From positions 319,927 through 383,926 of the forward strand of contig VJWN01000025.1 of NCBI GenBank assembly GCA_007644065.1: DNA of 64,000 nucleotides, in the 5' to 3' direction. This DNA is from Margaritispora aquatica (Eukaryota > Ascomycota > Leotiomycetes > Helotiales > Discinellaceae). Below are positions 14,016-27,939 of this stretch, one piece after another. Position 1 is the stretch's first letter. Every line of letters starts with the position of its first letter. Both the position numbers and the translations under genes were made by a program. Below the pieces are notes generated by a model. The model saw nothing but the letters and a program-made list of their open reading frames with translations. It was not told the DNA's origin and ran no database searches.

Positions 14016-15830
14016 ATGCCTTCAAGATTAGACGCACCTGTCCTGACTGTGGACGTTGGTCTTATTCACAAAGTCGACACAAGAAATGTTGAGAATCTCT
14101 TCAGCATGTGGACAGGTGAGTAAATATGAAGCTTTCTGCAGTGTTTTCACTAATACTTGTCAGTATTTTCACGATGCTCTGGATCTCTGGAAGAGGGACG
14201 AAGATTGGAAAACTTGAGCTGGAGACTATGGAACAGAGAAACATTCTGCTGTGATCCGGTCTCCGAAGCCAACTCGACAACACCAGCGATTTCTCTTTCA
14301 TGCAGAAACTCAGAAGGTCGGTACTCAACAAATGAAGTGCCCAGTCTCTCTGGTAGCTTCGACTCACTCGTCGACGAAGAGGTACTTGAATTCGATTCCG
14401 ATAACTCCTCCACCTCGGCACGATTCGACATCTCACACCCTCAGATTCGACGACAAGACTCTATCTACAGCAGAAGTCGTGGTCGCGAAAGGCACATTAC
14501 ATCTAACGACCTTGAAAAGATGGTCATAACAATAAAGGAAAAGAAGGATCTCGAACCCCTCTCCATGGGCAAACATTCATACCTTGCGCCACTCGCCCAG
14601 AAGATTTCGGTAACACATCAGCAGAGCCCAGAAGTCACAGCTCCTAGTACTGAGATCACTACACCTTCCGCCACCTCCTCTAACGACTCAGTACCCACCA
14701 TTGCCTCTTCTACAAGTGGTATCTCCGAACGAAGCACAACCAGTGTCGTCCGTGGTTTCTCGCCTTCACATATCAGCTCTTCTTATAGATCCATCCCGCT
14801 TCTCACAGCTCCCTCATCTATCCCGGACACAGATCTTTCCAACGCACTGCCTGCAAAAGGTCCTCAACCGAAAAAGACCATGTTTGCCCTTGGTGGTGCA
14901 TCGTCTGCCGAAGATTCAACTAGCGAGCAAACCAGCTCGATGGAAAACAACCTACAAGCAGTTCAGCAAAAGAAGAAGAGTGCCAAGTTCAGCTTTGGAG
15001 GATCTTCTAATGAGGATGAGAGCAGCTTGAGGTCGACAATGAAATCGCAAACACTTTTAGTAAACCGACCTCTCACCCAAAACAAGAAGCAGACATCTTT
15101 CCAAGAGGAGGTTGCCACGAGAACCATTAATGAAGAACCAGTCTTCGATGATGATGTCTTCGAGACGGATGAGGATGAGAGTGCCATTGATGATGATGAT
15201 GACTCATCCGACTGGGAAGACTCCATTGAGGACAGTGGTAACGCCAGTATTGATGAGAGGGATCTCTTCAAACGTGTGGATTCTCGACCAAACCTAACAT
15301 CCCGTCGATCACTCATCACAACAATGCTTCACCAAAACGATAGAGCCAATGCATTGGCCACTCAAGCATCACGGTCGACGCCCGCTCTTCAACGATCACG
15401 GACCTCCTCTCCTCAAGGTCCATCATTGGCAGCATCCCCCGACTCTGATGACAACGCGCCTTTGATGATGATGAAGAAGGGCTTGAAATCCATTGCTGAA
15501 ATCCCTCGATCGGCAGCTCAGCCCATCATTCAAACCACTACCAACTTGACTCCTCACCAAGCCGCATTATCTCCACGAACGACACGCCGGAACATGCTGT
15601 CATCCGAGCTTCCACCCAGTCTTCGCCAACACCTTCTCTGGGAACGCAAGCAGAAGACTCAAACTGCAAATGCAGTACTTAAGAGACGTCACACATCCCA
15701 TGACGTCGCCAACCTCAAAGAGCATCCCTCACCAGCATACATGGACAAGGAGGATCGAAACGGACCTCAATCGACATGGAATGATTACTATGGTCAAGGA
15801 TTAGGAGAGTACCACTCTAGAGGATGGTAA
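14016..15830 (+). CDS. AreA-GATA-like (PF08550) / DUF3295 regulatory protein
   Basis: Two exons, 14,016-14,115 and 14,164-15,830, with a 48-nt intron (GTGAGT...TTGTCAG), give 588 residues. The splice joins LFSMWT to VFSRCSGSLEEGRR, rebuilding the N-terminal domain that Pfam calls the nitrogen regulatory AreA GATA-like domain (formerly DUF1752), with its WRLWNRE core at about residues 53-59. The rest resembles DUF3295: a K-x-MFALGG block followed by KFSFGG, a TSFQEEVATR segment, a strongly acidic stretch (DDDVFETDEDES), SRRSLITTMLH, and a C-terminal LRQHLLWERKQKT...RRHTSHD block. No DNA-binding zinc finger is present, so it is probably not itself a GATA factor; yeast Reg1 shares the first domain, which suggests a role in nutrient signalling. 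The start is the only in-frame ATG giving the intact domain. Both flanks are gene-free for more than 8 kb. Confidence 0.85.
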
Positions 15831-18800
15831 ACAGAACAACAGCCGATAATTTGCATGATGTAATTTGAGAGACGATCTTTCTAGCACACACATACACGTT
15901 TAGCAGGAGATACTTCCGAAACAGGAGTAGATTTGAAGCTCGACAATGGCTTCACAGCCTTAGCATTCATCGTCTTGGTATCTTGGCACAGATCCAGGCG
16001 TGCGGACCTCATTGGCATTGGGCATGGCAGTAATGTCTTATTATCGCTCACGGGAGCAGCGTTCGCATTTTGCTTTCAGCGTCTTTCATTATTATTTTTT
16101 GATTCTTGATTTTTTTTTACATCACTGCTTGCGCGGGAACGACCTTACATGGGTGGCGTTTTTGACTTCATTCTTCTATGGTTCCTTAATAGGGCACCTA
16201 GAAAGTAGTGAGGCCTGGGTGGGAAAAGAAGATGAATATTTGGGCATCATTATCATTGTTTATATTTTGTCTGGAGCGTCCTCAATGATTAGGGGTCACT
16301 ACAGGGCGTTTTCGGAAGATACCAAGGTTTGATCTTTTCTGTGTTTTAGCTTTTGCTTTACCAACCCCTTTGAGGGTTGGTTGTATATGGAGGTGGTACC
16401 CGTGCTACGATAGTGAATAGTTGTTCAGTCGGCTTGTGACTTGAGCTTGAGGGGATGGATGAGCTCTCACTGTCGGGATGAGGGAACTGCAAGCGAGTGG
16501 TGGGAAGGGGATGAGCATGCAGGGGAAGAATAAAGGCAATTAACCTGCACGAGGTAGCATAGCAAGTAGTTGGGAGCTGAGCGGAGCTGAGATCAATAAA
16601 AACTTGTCAATGTGCATCTGATTGTCCTTGTTGTCTTGGTTGATTCCATGTGAAATGTGACCGTTGGCGAAGCGGGAAGAAGAGGTACCCGACGGGTAAT
16701 GTTTTGCTTTACAGGTCAGGTAGGTAAGCATGAGGCTGAGCTAAGACACGGGGATCTGTGGGTGTGAATCCGTTGAGTAAGGATGGGAATGTGACGGTGT
16801 GGTTGTGCATGTCGTTGAGGTGATTTGATTTGATTTGTGTCACTGTGATGAATGGATGACCGTGTGAATGACTGAGTGACTGAGTAAGGTGAGGTGTGAG
16901 AGTGACTGGTTGGTGGTTGGTGGTGGGGTTTCGCTGGGTTGTGACGAAAGCCAGCCACGGGCGGCTGCTGGAATGGCATTCCGGGGTTACAGTGGCTTTG
17001 CTTGGGAGTGGGGGTGGAAAACGGAACCTGTGATACCTGTGATACCTACCTACCTTTCTATTATTACTATTATGGCATTTTTGTGTCTGGGACGACCAAT
17101 GTGGGTGTCCAATTCAAAACGCTCATTAGTCAAGAGTATAAATAATTCATTGGTTAGAAATATTCATTGATCTTGTGCTTTCGAGTACACAGAGGGGAGA
17201 GGTCTTCAACGTGGGGTTTGGGTTTGTCAGCTATTGTGGTTTTATGTCGTATTATTACCTACCTCGCTAGGCGAAGCAAGCTCGAAATAGCGCGAATGTT
17301 AACCTTTTGTATTCCACACAACAGTTTGATGTGTGGAGATTTGGGGTTTTCACTGGTTTCAATAATATGGCGTGTCGATTTACTCACCCACGTATGCCAC
17401 GAGAAATGAATTTCTGGTGAGGATGACGATGGTGGTGAGGCAATGCGGCGGTGGTGGAATCCCGTGAGGTACTGGTGTCAAATGTGTCTCCCACCAATAT
17501 CTACCTACATGCGGCGCCGAAGTATATAGGTTTTCTACGTTGGGCTGTTGGGTCGGAGGCTGGAAGCAGGTATCAGATACTACAGTAGGTAGGGTGTGAG
17601 AGGGTTTATGAGATTTATTAATTTGATTGTGTGTGGGTGTGATATAATTGTGATGTTATTTGCATCGTGGCGGGCAGGACTATGGTGCTACCTACCTTTC
17701 TCAGCAGTAACGTAAAAGGGCACCTCTTCATCCAACAGCTGAAACCCATCATCTGGCGCAATTGCAACATTGTCAATTCATTCAATAGATAATATCAGGA
17801 GTAAGACGGTATGAAAAAGAAGGGGGCACATGGCACGTCGCATCCATCAACTTGTACACCTCCTGTTGATCATCTCGATCCCATACACCATAGAAGTTGG
17901 TAGGTAAGTAAGCAAGTAGGCAGACAGGCAGGCAGCCGTCTTCTGTGACTTTCCCCCGTGTTACCGAGTAGAGTATAAGGTGTAAGGGTACTTACATGTG
18001 GTTTGAGCCCAATGTGTCAAGCTCACATGCATGCCGTGCTTGCAGTGCGGTTTCTGTTGCTGTATCGTGCCGGTGCGGTGTTTGTACTTTGTGTTTCCAC
18101 GTCCCGGGTCACAGGTTCCATTCTCTATGTACATACAGATGTACATATGTATGTATGTATGTCTGCCGCGGCGGCGGGAGTTGGGAGAAGAGAGTCGACG
18201 TATGTGTGTGTCTCTCTCTCGCCTTACATTGTATGAGTGTTGCGAAGGACGGACAGGTTACAGGTTGGGGAGGAGGCATGTGTTGTCTACGTATCTGATT
18301 CTGTTCTGTTTGCGGTGAAGGTTCTGGAAATGATACTAGCTTGGCTCTGGTAAGATCTTACCATATATACAGAACATACATTGGTACATACATATGTGGG
18401 TAGCGTAGCAAGCGGGAGCAATCAATCAATCTTTCCGCAACGGTACATGCATGCGCCGGCGGCGGGCCTTCATCGATTTAGATCTGCTGCAGCGGATGTG
18501 GGAGGACAAGCACAAGTCGTGTTTCCCATGTGAGGAGGGACAAGAAGCCTCATGGCCCTAGTCGATTCGCTTCTGTGTTCCCACACTAGCGAAGGAGGAG
18601 CAAGATATGAGGACACCGCTTCCCCTTCGCTTTTTTACTCATGCTCTCTTTGGTGAATTGCTTGTCGGTGCTATGTTGGGTCGGTGTTTAGGGCTGAAGT
18701 GGGTTTGGCTTGGTATAGATGAGAGGACAGGAGCTTGAGATGAGGTGAGGTGAGGGAACGGGGATGGGAACAGCAGACATGTGATGTGGCACAACGGTCT

Positions 18801-21800
18801 TGGTGTGCAGCTCGTATTGATGATGCTGATGATGGGCGCATCTGGACTCGAACCTTGATTGCGTTTGACTTCCAATTCTTTGAGGAACCATGTAACCCTT
18901 TTGGTAGTATTCCTGGGTTCGATGTTCTCTTCCTTGCTGGCTTGTGAATCTGAATCTGAGTTTTCTCATAGGGCTGGGGAATCTCGGTTCGTTTACCGAG
19001 AGCATTTGGTGCTGGGAAAGGGGGGCTCATATTAGTGATCAAGTTAGAGTTCAAGTCAGCAGAAGGTAGGTAATATCTAAGTTGTTTGCATCACTAGAAG
19101 TATTTTCGGATATTCTTTCAACGAATTTGTAATCATCGTGGAAGAGTTATAGAATGAGATACTATAGATTGTTGTATGTATACAAGTATGTCATGTCATA
19201 TTTAGTTACTTACTGTCCATGAGGTGACCCCATTGAGGGGAGACGAGCAAGCTGGACGGAATAAGCGACCCTGGACCACCACCTTTGTTTGGATGGTTTA
19301 CGAAGACACAGAACAGCATGTCGCGAAATCGGCTCTGACCTCAGCAAAGCAACATGAGAATCAGTACGAGAAGGCAACGATTCAATCATGTGCTTCCATG
19401 ATTCAGATAGCTGTTCAAGCATCATACGAGTAAGACTCGAATTTCACCTTCACTCGCCTCTGGGATCCATGTCCGCTTCCGCAGAAAGCAGAAACAAATC
19501 ATGCCTACCTACATTCTTGCATAGGATCGAGCACGTCGTTTTCCGCGCCGGAAAGTGGAAAATAACAACAATAACAAGATCGAAAATGGCGAAAACTCGG
19601 AATTGTGCATTTTTGGGGGGGTTGCCAATGGTGGTGGTGTGGTGCGATGCAGAACGGCGGTCAGCGATTCATCTGATCCGGTGATTGGTGGGCTTGTACC
19701 ATACAGTATATTCTGCTTTCTTATGGCATTGAGTGTGAGAGTAAATCGCTGAAGGGCCAGGTACAGAGAGTGCTAAGGGACACCCCATACGTTGAGTTTG
19801 GAGGTCTCGGTGTGCACACCGCGCTGCACCGTGTGCGTGTTTCGGGATTTCGTGAAGCGCTGGAGAGGTGTGTACCTCTCTTAGAAACCTGTTCCTTGTC
19901 GCTATGGATCTTTTATTATTTTAATATTTTCAATTAATCCGAAATAATGATTTATTCAATTTAATTCGACTCTTATTAAACTTTCGGATAGACAATTTCC
20001 CCGCTACGGAGAACAATGGATCTTACAGGAGTTCGTATTCTTTGGTCTCTTCGGCTATGACATCGTCATCCATACCTACGCAATGAATAGGTAGAAGCAT
20101 CCACTGGACATCGGACCCTGCCCTGTCCAAGGCCTGGATGTCCTCTCCTCTCCAAGAATAGAGGGGGAAATGGGGATACCGCCATTGGTCAACTCGCCAC
20201 GAGGCTATTGTTTTGAGAGTGGAGTCGATTTTGCCATAGCACATGCAAGTCAACGAGGCTGTACAGAAGACTCTTGCAAATTAGAGAATTCACGGGAGTG
20301 AAATCCCTCCGCGAAAGGCCCTTTTCCTTTTCGTTCATGTCTTGTCAGCTTGGGGGATCCACTGCACCAAGAGGAGTCATCTGTAACGTTTTGCCAGAAG
20401 GACCCAGAAGACAAGACCTGGGCTTCCTCTCTAATGAATTAGAGGGCTTCTAAGGTTCCCACAGGGCTGGGCAGATAGATACAAAGAGACCGTTTGGCCC
20501 TGAGTGCGTTTTGAGAACTGGTCTGCTGCAGAGATTGCTTATTTTGGTACCCACACACACACCTTTGCCTGCTTTGTGACCTCTTGCGGAAAAGAATAAG
20601 GCCCGCGTGTGAGGAATCCCAACCCCCACGGCAGAATACATCGGCTTGGTACTGTACTGTGTACTGCCACCTATCACACACAGTAGACAAAAAACTCAGC
20701 TCAAGCGGAGGCCAAATGGTTCCTTGCCATCAGGCTAAATCGCTGAACTTAACAGCGAGGGCAATAAGTTCACCTCGTCTGCTCGACCTCTCTTTATTTA
20801 GCAGCTTCGTCTGTACCACTAGATGGCTATGTTCTCATTCACTAGGTACTCTCTTTGACGGATCTGAGGGACAAATGAGGGGCGGTATGTGTCACCGCTT
20901 AATCTCTCTCATCCTTTCTTCCTTGCAATGAAGCAAAAGGGAGAAAGAAAAAAAACTCTTCACCAGTGTGAGGACAAAAGGAAAAAATGCATCTTATGGC
21001 TGGGTCAGAGTGTGAAGCCCTGACTTCTTGCATTGTTGACCCGAAACTCCTTCACATGGCACACATAGAGAAAATATCAAACCCGGCACTACGGAAGATG
21101 TCGGTTTGCGATTGAGGGGTAAAGTGGGTTGGGACTGGGTTGAGTGAACAAGACCAAGTTCGCGAGGCTGGCGTGGAGCCTGACCGCTTCGAAGTGTTTT
21201 TTTTTAATCCAGTAATAATAATTTTTTTTATTATAATACCAGTTTTGGTGGGTGTCCGTGATATGGCGATATGGATACCAACCATTTCAAGCGGCTCCCG
21301 TGTCGTGGGCATGATTGATACGCTGGATTTTCTTCCTTATTCGCACTCCAAACGAGCATCCGAGTCAGTGTGACACTGTAGATCACGGCAACATCACCGC
21401 GGTTCTCAAAAAACAATGAAACCACAGCGGCTGTCCATTGTTCAGAGCTTGTCGATCTCCCATCTTGACGTTTGCAGGATATCAATGTCCCTTGATGCGG
21501 CTGGTTTTCTTTCAGGCAAAACAAGTTCCCATGCCGATACAGCATGCGAAAGCCTGGAACACAAGATCTCCCAGAGAGATCGCCTGTTCATCTTGAAGAT
21601 CCACTGCAGGGCAGAGTCGAGATTCTAGCGCCGGTGTCTGACGGTGGGAGGCACGAAGAGGGTTGTCGCTGGTGTGACAGCTACCGGCGGTGATGCCGGA
21701 GATATGGGTGAATTGCGGCGCTATGGCTTGCCGATGGTGGGGAGATCAGAATGTCGTGTGGCAGCAGCCGATGACGATGATCTACGCCCCCCCTCGTACC

Positions 21801-24458
21801 CCTCATGCATTTTGATGAACTCCATGATTTGAGCTGTCATGGAGAACAATTCCAAGAAATTGGACGGTCTTGGCGAATGGGGAGACATGAGACTTCTTGT
21901 AAATGGAAAAGTATATTTGATCGAATGATGAAAATAATACATAAATCCTGTTTTGGCTTGTTCGATTGCTCAGAAATTCCGGAGAAGTTTCCTAGGGTTC
22001 TCGCCGGAAAAGTCAATTCGTGTTAGTCTACCCCTCTAAAAGAATACCTTAGGTTTTGCCCTTCGTCTAAGGCGGGTGAAGTCTCATCAGCTTTGATGGT
22101 CAGATGATAGCATCATGAGGAGTCATGGTTGAGAAAAAGGGAAAAAACGTGGGCTCGGCGGGGATGGGATTCTGAGTTTTGAGTTTGTCGAAAATCGCTG
22201 TGTTGGCAGTTGATCGATCTCTTGGGCTGGAAGCGAAGTGTCGCGTGTATCATTTAGGAGCCAAATTTTGAAAGTGATCGTATGGACTCGAGTCAAGGAC
22301 TAGAGTATCACGCAATGTCTCACGCCCAAGTACATCACATTCAACAATTGCAAGCGGGGGTTGGAAATGTAGACTTGTTCTTTTTTCTTTTTGCTCCAGG
22401 CATCAATTTTGAGTTTAGCGAGATCTTCCTGAAGCCTTGCACACAACAAGCAATGGAGGCGGTGGGAATCCGTGTTTACTTAAAAACAGGTTGAAGGCTC
22501 TTGATGTAAAATCATATTGCATTTAATGTTGCCCTAGGCGTTTTGGAGTAATGGGCTCTGCCGTTGTAATATCTTGCATTAGTGTTTGTTAGCTATCTGT
22601 GCAATGTTGACTGCCCAGTAGTCTTGAGAGAAGTAACAGCTCTTCTATAATTACTTGAATTAAGCGGCGGTAGAGAGAGGGGGCAGGTTCTACGAAACTT
22701 TGCACCATCCGAGGAGCCATATATCAAGACTTAGAAATAAGTCCGATGAAACTCTTACAGGTCGCCAATGCTGTGTCACAACCAAAGAAGATAATAATTG
22801 AATAGCATACCGTCCTTCGACCTCTCAATCACAAACACTCAAGAACCAAGCTCTGTACCCTTGTTCTATGTCTTCGTCCATCTTCATAACCTATCCGCTG
22901 CCCTCGTTCTCGAGTCGAGTGTCGATGCTTGTCAATTCCAAATAAACTTTGGGCAATGAGGTAAAAATCAAGATAACATCATGTCGCAAGGTCTATTAGA
23001 ATACAAGACACTTCTTGAATGTTCTATTACGTAATCTTCTTCTTTCCATCATTCAATCAACCCCAGTTGCAATCCGAAGAAGCGCAGTAACACCAATGTA
23101 GCCAAATTCCCTAAGCGAATGATACAGTAGCAATCCAAGCATCATTCATGCCTTGTCAGCATCTCGTACAAACCCTGTACATCTCAGCACAAGCTCTCTG
23201 CATACAGGCGCTCATAAGAAATTGGTCACTAATCACTGAGCCGCTGTTGAATCCCATTATTTCAATTATCGAGATCTGAAGTTGGGAAACAGGCGCAATC
23301 CACAAATTTCGATCTAGAGTCCCAAGCCGTGTTTAGTCTACCAGCATTCGATATATGCATCATCTTGATATCCACTGTGTAATTGCAAATAATACATACA
23401 AGGCAAGTAGATGAGCAAGTCAAATGCTGCTCTCAGCTTGACGGAATTCCACATATTCTCAACCTGCATGGGACTGTCACCGAGGCCTTGAAGAATTCGA
23501 ATGTTTTGATTGGTGCTTCATTCTTCCTGAGAACATTTTCTGTGCTGCAAGTCGTATAGATTTCTTTCACCAAAACAGACAATCGCAGGACTGGCGTCGA
23601 GGAGCCTCTGCACCGTGATCGCGCACCGATGTTTACGACAGTTGGTAAAACTTCCTTCCTGACATCATTACCCAAACGGGACTCTTTCATTCATATAAAT
23701 CCTGGTTTCATTCAGGATACCGACCCAGAATGGCGAGACGCCGAAGTTCCCTTCCCAAAATCTGGCGACTGCGCATGCTTACAGATGGGTAAAAGCCATG
23801 TGCTTACATGCCAGTACCCCAGCCCAGAAGCCTCAGCAGCAGCACACTAATACATCCCCGCCTTGGAAATCACAAGCACATATGTTTGGACACACAACAG
23901 CCAGTGATTATTGTTGTTGGTCAGAAAGAGTTCGGTAAACTTAAGCGAATCATTCCTGTTCCTTGTGCGCCTGTAGTCAAGTCTGCTTTGTCGACGCACT
24001 GCATGCATATGGGGTTTTTATTAGCTATATCTAGACTGATTCCGTTTCATGCACACTGTTTGATGTCTCTGTGATGAAATTTTACTGTTGGATTTGATGG
24101 AAGGAGAGTTCGTATGTGGAGTGCATACGCATGCTAAGCATTTGACTGAGAATTTTGCTTTCCCTTTCCTCGTTATCAATGTTCAATTGATTGTAGTATT
24201 CGATGACACGAAAGGCTGGAGCTCAAATTTATATGCTATGTCGAAAATTGTCACATACTAAGTGCTCACGGGCACAGCAAGAAGAGATATTGGTTTAGAA
24301 ATCCATGTTTGCATCTAAGCTACAGATACAGCCACCTTGTGTCCTACACAGGTGTATAGGATAAAGCATATTCACAAAAGCAAGCCCAGCTAGCCTTATA
24401 AACCCTTTTTTAGTCTTCATATATCCACCCATTCGGCTTTACCGTTCTCTCTTCCCAT
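15831..24458. other. gene-poor stretch, about 8.6 kb
   Basis: No gene can be supported. Frames are under 130 codons without recognisable domains. The DNA contains many scattered ACCTACC/GGTAGGT motifs (dense near 17.0-17.9 kb), a short TATG repeat near 18.15 kb and an AT-rich patch at about 19,910-19,990. The first few hundred bases are likely 3' untranslated sequence of the preceding gene. Confidence 0.55.
16361..16380. repeat. perfect 7-bp hairpin downstream of the AreA-like gene
   Basis: CCAACCC and GGGTTGG flank a six-base loop. It lies 0.5 kb past the stop codon of the upstream gene and could be an RNA hairpin in a long 3' UTR. There is no direct evidence of function. Confidence 0.5.
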
Positions 24459-25874
24459 TCAAGACAACCACCTCTTTGCTCTGCCCAAATATCTCCTCTT
24501 TTGAAGCTTATTTGCCGTCTTTCCAGCCTCGCCACAAGTTCCGAAGCCCTCTTGACATCCCTTGCCACAGTGAGCTGCCAAAACACCACAGTAGCTGAAG
24601 CCAGAGCAACAAGCACCCCATGTGGTACTTCCGAGGCATGTCGTGCCGTTTCCTTCAGAGCCGCAGAAGCCGTCTGTCGTGATGCAACCTGATACTGCCT
24701 TGGCTGGAGCGGAGGCGGTAGTGTCTTGTGTTGGGACGGATGTTAGGGGCACAGGAGATGACTCGATTGAGTGATATCCTGGTGCATTGGATGTGGTACC
24801 TGCGGGGGCTTCTGAGACTGGACTTGGAGGAGCCGATGAAGATTGATCATATGGGCCTGGGACTTTGACAACACTTGGGGCTGCGCATACAGTAGCTGCC
24901 ACATTAGAAATAACAAATGCATTCGTTGTTAGTGTAGCCAACGTTGTCGGGGATGAGGGCATTGGGGTCGCGCCATCCAATTTAACTGCCTGAGTGACTG
25001 GTGCCGTTGGGCCAGATGGAGGATTCGTGTATTCTTTGCTGGCACTCCCAAAATTGTTGTTTCCAGGGAATACCATATCAGCCGTTCTACCTAACTTGAG
25101 AAATTTTCTATTGGCTTCGATGCATTCTCTGGTGATACTGCCAGATTTATCAGGCTTTGTAAGGTTTCGCGAAACATCAGCTTCTGGTCCTGGGTCGGGA
25201 AATATCGCTTCCGTCGATACATCAGTCTGACAATATCCGGCTGGGTTGTACATAGAGAAGAATGCCATGTCAGGGCGTTTGTTGAAGGGAACTGCTGGTG
25301 AGCTTCCAGAGCCTGACTCGATGGAAACAGATGCGCAATTCATGTACACTTCACGAGTGCCGCCCAAAACATTGTACCAAGTCCTAGTGTAGAAATGTTA
25401 GCAGAATGTACATTTCATTAGGAAGATCTCTTACCAGGCAAATATTACGCTCTTAGAGATTGGCGCATCTGACGGGATTGTGAAAGGGTGATCTCCGCTG
25501 GCGCTGCAGAGTCCTCCTATAGATGAGTGAATCACCGTGAAAGTCTTCCCCATGTCATATGAAAGAGCCATCTGACAAGAACCACCCCCATGCGAAGCAC
25601 TTCCTCCAAGCGTCATTTTGGTTGTGGCACCTTGCTTCCAGATGGCTGTTGGTGCGCCTTCGCCAGTAGCATCTTTCATTTCGACGTTGTAGCCCTTACA
25701 GATAAACTTGGACACATCTAAAGGTTCGACCTGAAGCGGTTTGTTCAAATTATTGTCTTTGATTTTGCTATGGGGATTCTGTTCCGAGTGGAATTCTGGT
25801 GGATAGTTCATGATCATATGAGCTTGTACGCCCAAGGCGAGGACAGTGACTGCGAGTGCAGTAGTGTACTTCAT
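24459..25874 (-). CDS. AA11 lytic polysaccharide monooxygenase with C-terminal CBM18
   Basis: Two exons, 25,874-25,435 and 25,383-24,459, with a 51-nt intron (GTAAGA...CACTAG), give 454 residues. A secretion signal (residues 1-18, ending GVQA) precedes HMIMNYPPEF, so cleavage exposes His19, the first ligand of the copper histidine brace; the second is the His of GSASHGGGSCQ. The pattern of an N-terminal HM, SHGGGSCQ and a TWYN...REVYMNCASV block joined by the splice fits family AA11, which oxidatively cleaves chitin. A Ser/Thr/Pro/Ala-rich linker leads to a hevein-like CBM18 at residues 387-430 with eight cysteines, then a basic tail. The protein should act outside the cell on chitin, in wall remodelling or degradation of fungal or insect chitin. 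The intron falls inside the catalytic domain. Family assignment is confident; substrate is inferred. Confidence 0.9.
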
Positions 25875-27147
25875 GATGGATGGAAGTAGGAAGATTTCGA
25901 GTTTGATGTCAGTGTAAAGTCAAGAATGTTCTTGGATTTGCCGGTCGATGAGGTTGTTATGTATGGTAGGAATCTTGGAGCATAGCACTGAAGATCGATT
26001 TATATAGCCCTCTCAGGTTGATCGATGAATAACATGAACATCATGGAGAGGATAATCATGGCCATATCGATCATGTTCGCAATACATATGATCCACGACA
26101 TTTGCCAAACGTGATTGTGGGCAGAGTATGAATGAGCCTATTGACTCAAATCACAAGAAATGATGAATTATTAGAAGATAGATAATTGTGACTGTTTACT
26201 ATGAAATATTGTTCAAGGGACCTAACAATTTTTAAGTATCGTAGGTATTGAATCAACAGGCACCTTAATTATATTATAAAGACTCCATATAACTACTGAA
26301 TTATATAGCTGCTTGAAAGAAAGAGCACTTCTCTGATCTTTTTGTGCATGCTAGAAGACCCCTCTATGATCAAGATACAGAAAGTTGCAGATGTCTTGAG
26401 CTCAAAATTAAATAGGGTAAGCACTCTTAAAGGACGCTCCGAAAATATGGTCGATGCCAAATGGGCAAACAACCAAGCAGCTCATGAAATGATAATTGTA
26501 CTCATGCATCAATGGGCGAGCTTTTAGACGCAGTTGCGCCTCAAGCGAAGGTGCGCATTGTAGTGATGATCAGATAAGACAAAGGAAGAAACGCGACAAG
26601 TGTAGTTGCAGCAGGTGTGTATCCATCCACTATCACACGTGAAGCAGGTGTATCTCTAATATGGAAGATTTGAATCAAATTTCTATACTGAGAAGCCAAA
26701 AGCATGTCCGTATTTGTAACAATGCTTTAGGGGTGATCTTAGAAGAGCGTGGGCATAAACGGAGGCAGCACCATCGTAACACTCCCGAGCCACTTCACTC
26801 CCAAATTCAAATTTCCCAACGTGGATATTTGCTCATCCTTAAACAACCAGTGATTTCAAAAACGGACCTTTCGCCATGATCTTATTAACCAGGTGTCCTA
26901 ATTCAACATTCAAATGCATGGGATGGAGGCTTGCTTGTCGTTCAATGTATCGCCAAAGTATCACAGCATATTTCGATGTTGTCGTTTAGTCACTCTGTTA
27001 CTTTTATAAATTGCATTGGAAAGATCTGGATTGTATTGTTTACGCTGAATTATTCTACTTGGCACATTTTTATTGTGAGGACAATTCTCAGGATACTCAG
27101 CAGCATGGACTCGTGTTTGTCGTGGCAGAGCATGCTAATCGATACCC
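25875..27147. other. intergenic, LPMO promoter side
   Basis: No gene is seen. The part nearest 25,875 is the upstream region of the reverse-strand LPMO; TATATAAA-like sequence on the reverse strand near 25,998-26,005 could be its TATA element. The rest is AT-rich with short spurious frames. Confidence 0.45.
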
Positions 27148-27804
27148 TCAGAATCTGGAACGAATCCCTCTTGATACTCTCACAGATACCAAGGGAGGCG
27201 TCAAGGGTCTAATCATCACCAGTCGCTCGTTGAAAGGAACGCCATTAATTCTATCCAGCTCCTCTTGACCAGCCACTCTCTCCGCCCAAACACGATCTCG
27301 GATCTCCTTCCTCGCTTCGACCTCCGCACGCCTGGCACGCTGTAAAGCGATCTGCTTATCCCATACAGCAAGAAGACGATCAATCTCATGCTGAGGAGTC
27401 TTGTCAGGATCGTATTGCAAAACTCGTCGACAAGTTCCTATAGGCAGTGATGCAGAGTGTTTCAGTTTCGTGAACCACCCTAGCCAGCTGACTTTCTTAG
27501 TAGCAGGAACTTCGCGCACTTCTTCTACCTCCTCGTCAGTCTCGCAATAAGGACAAACCGTCTCATCAACTTGGAAGAAGTTAGTAAGACCTCCACATGG
27601 AGTGGCCCTACTGAGCATGTCAGTTAGGATCTTCGTGTCTTCTGGTCGTCTGTTGGGGTTAGCGTTAATTTGAATTTGGATGGTGCGAGCGCAGTTGCGT
27701 TCGTGAATTGGCATACCTGTTTCTGTGCATCCACAGCCCTCGAAAAGCCGCTTTACAACATAGCATGACGCACTCTTTTTGATTGTGGATTGCTGAGACA
27801 TCAT
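27148..27804 (-). CDS. Cys-rich hypothetical protein A
   Basis: A single open frame of 218 residues that I do not recognise. The N-terminal half has cysteines spaced like a metal-binding module: CGC (residues 24-26), C38, C70 and a CPYC pair (84-87), followed by an acidic stretch and WLGWFTKLK. The C-terminal half is highly charged and likely helical (ALQRARRAEVEARKEIRDRVWAERVAGQEELD). There is no signal peptide or membrane segment. Two adjacent ATGs begin the frame. A reverse-strand TATA box sits about 130 bp upstream. It shares a CxxC-then-GWF layout with the next gene and may be its diverged paralogue. Confidence 0.6.
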   Translation of the reverse strand: MMSQQSTIKKSASCYVVKRLFEGCGCTETGMPIHERNCARTIQIQINANPNRRPEDTKILTDMLSRATPCGGLTNFFQVDETVCPYCETDEEVEEVREVPATKKVSWLGWFTKLKHSASLPIGTCRRVLQYDPDKTPQHEIDRLLAVWDKQIALQRARRAEVEARKEIRDRVWAERVAGQEELDRINGVPFNERLVMIRPLTPPLVSVRVSRGIRSRF

Positions 27805-27932
27805 GTCGTACCTGGTGATAAGAGAGGCTTGTTGAGGTCGATCTTTTTTTGAAGGATCTTGCTTGCGAACTTGAACTCCAGTTCGCAGTATTTCTGGCTA
27901 ATAATGATTTACTCTCTCGGAAAGATTCTCAT

Positions 27933-27939
27933 TTTTATA
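27933..27939 (-). promoter_or_regulatory. TATA box of Cys-rich protein A
   Basis: TATAAAA on the reverse strand, about 130 bp before the ATG at 27,804 and set in mixed-composition DNA. Confidence 0.45.

Noticed and set aside
18840..18860. B-box-like GGTTCGAGTCC on the reverse strand
   Set aside because: The bases around it do not form a T-arm stem, and no A box fits upstream.
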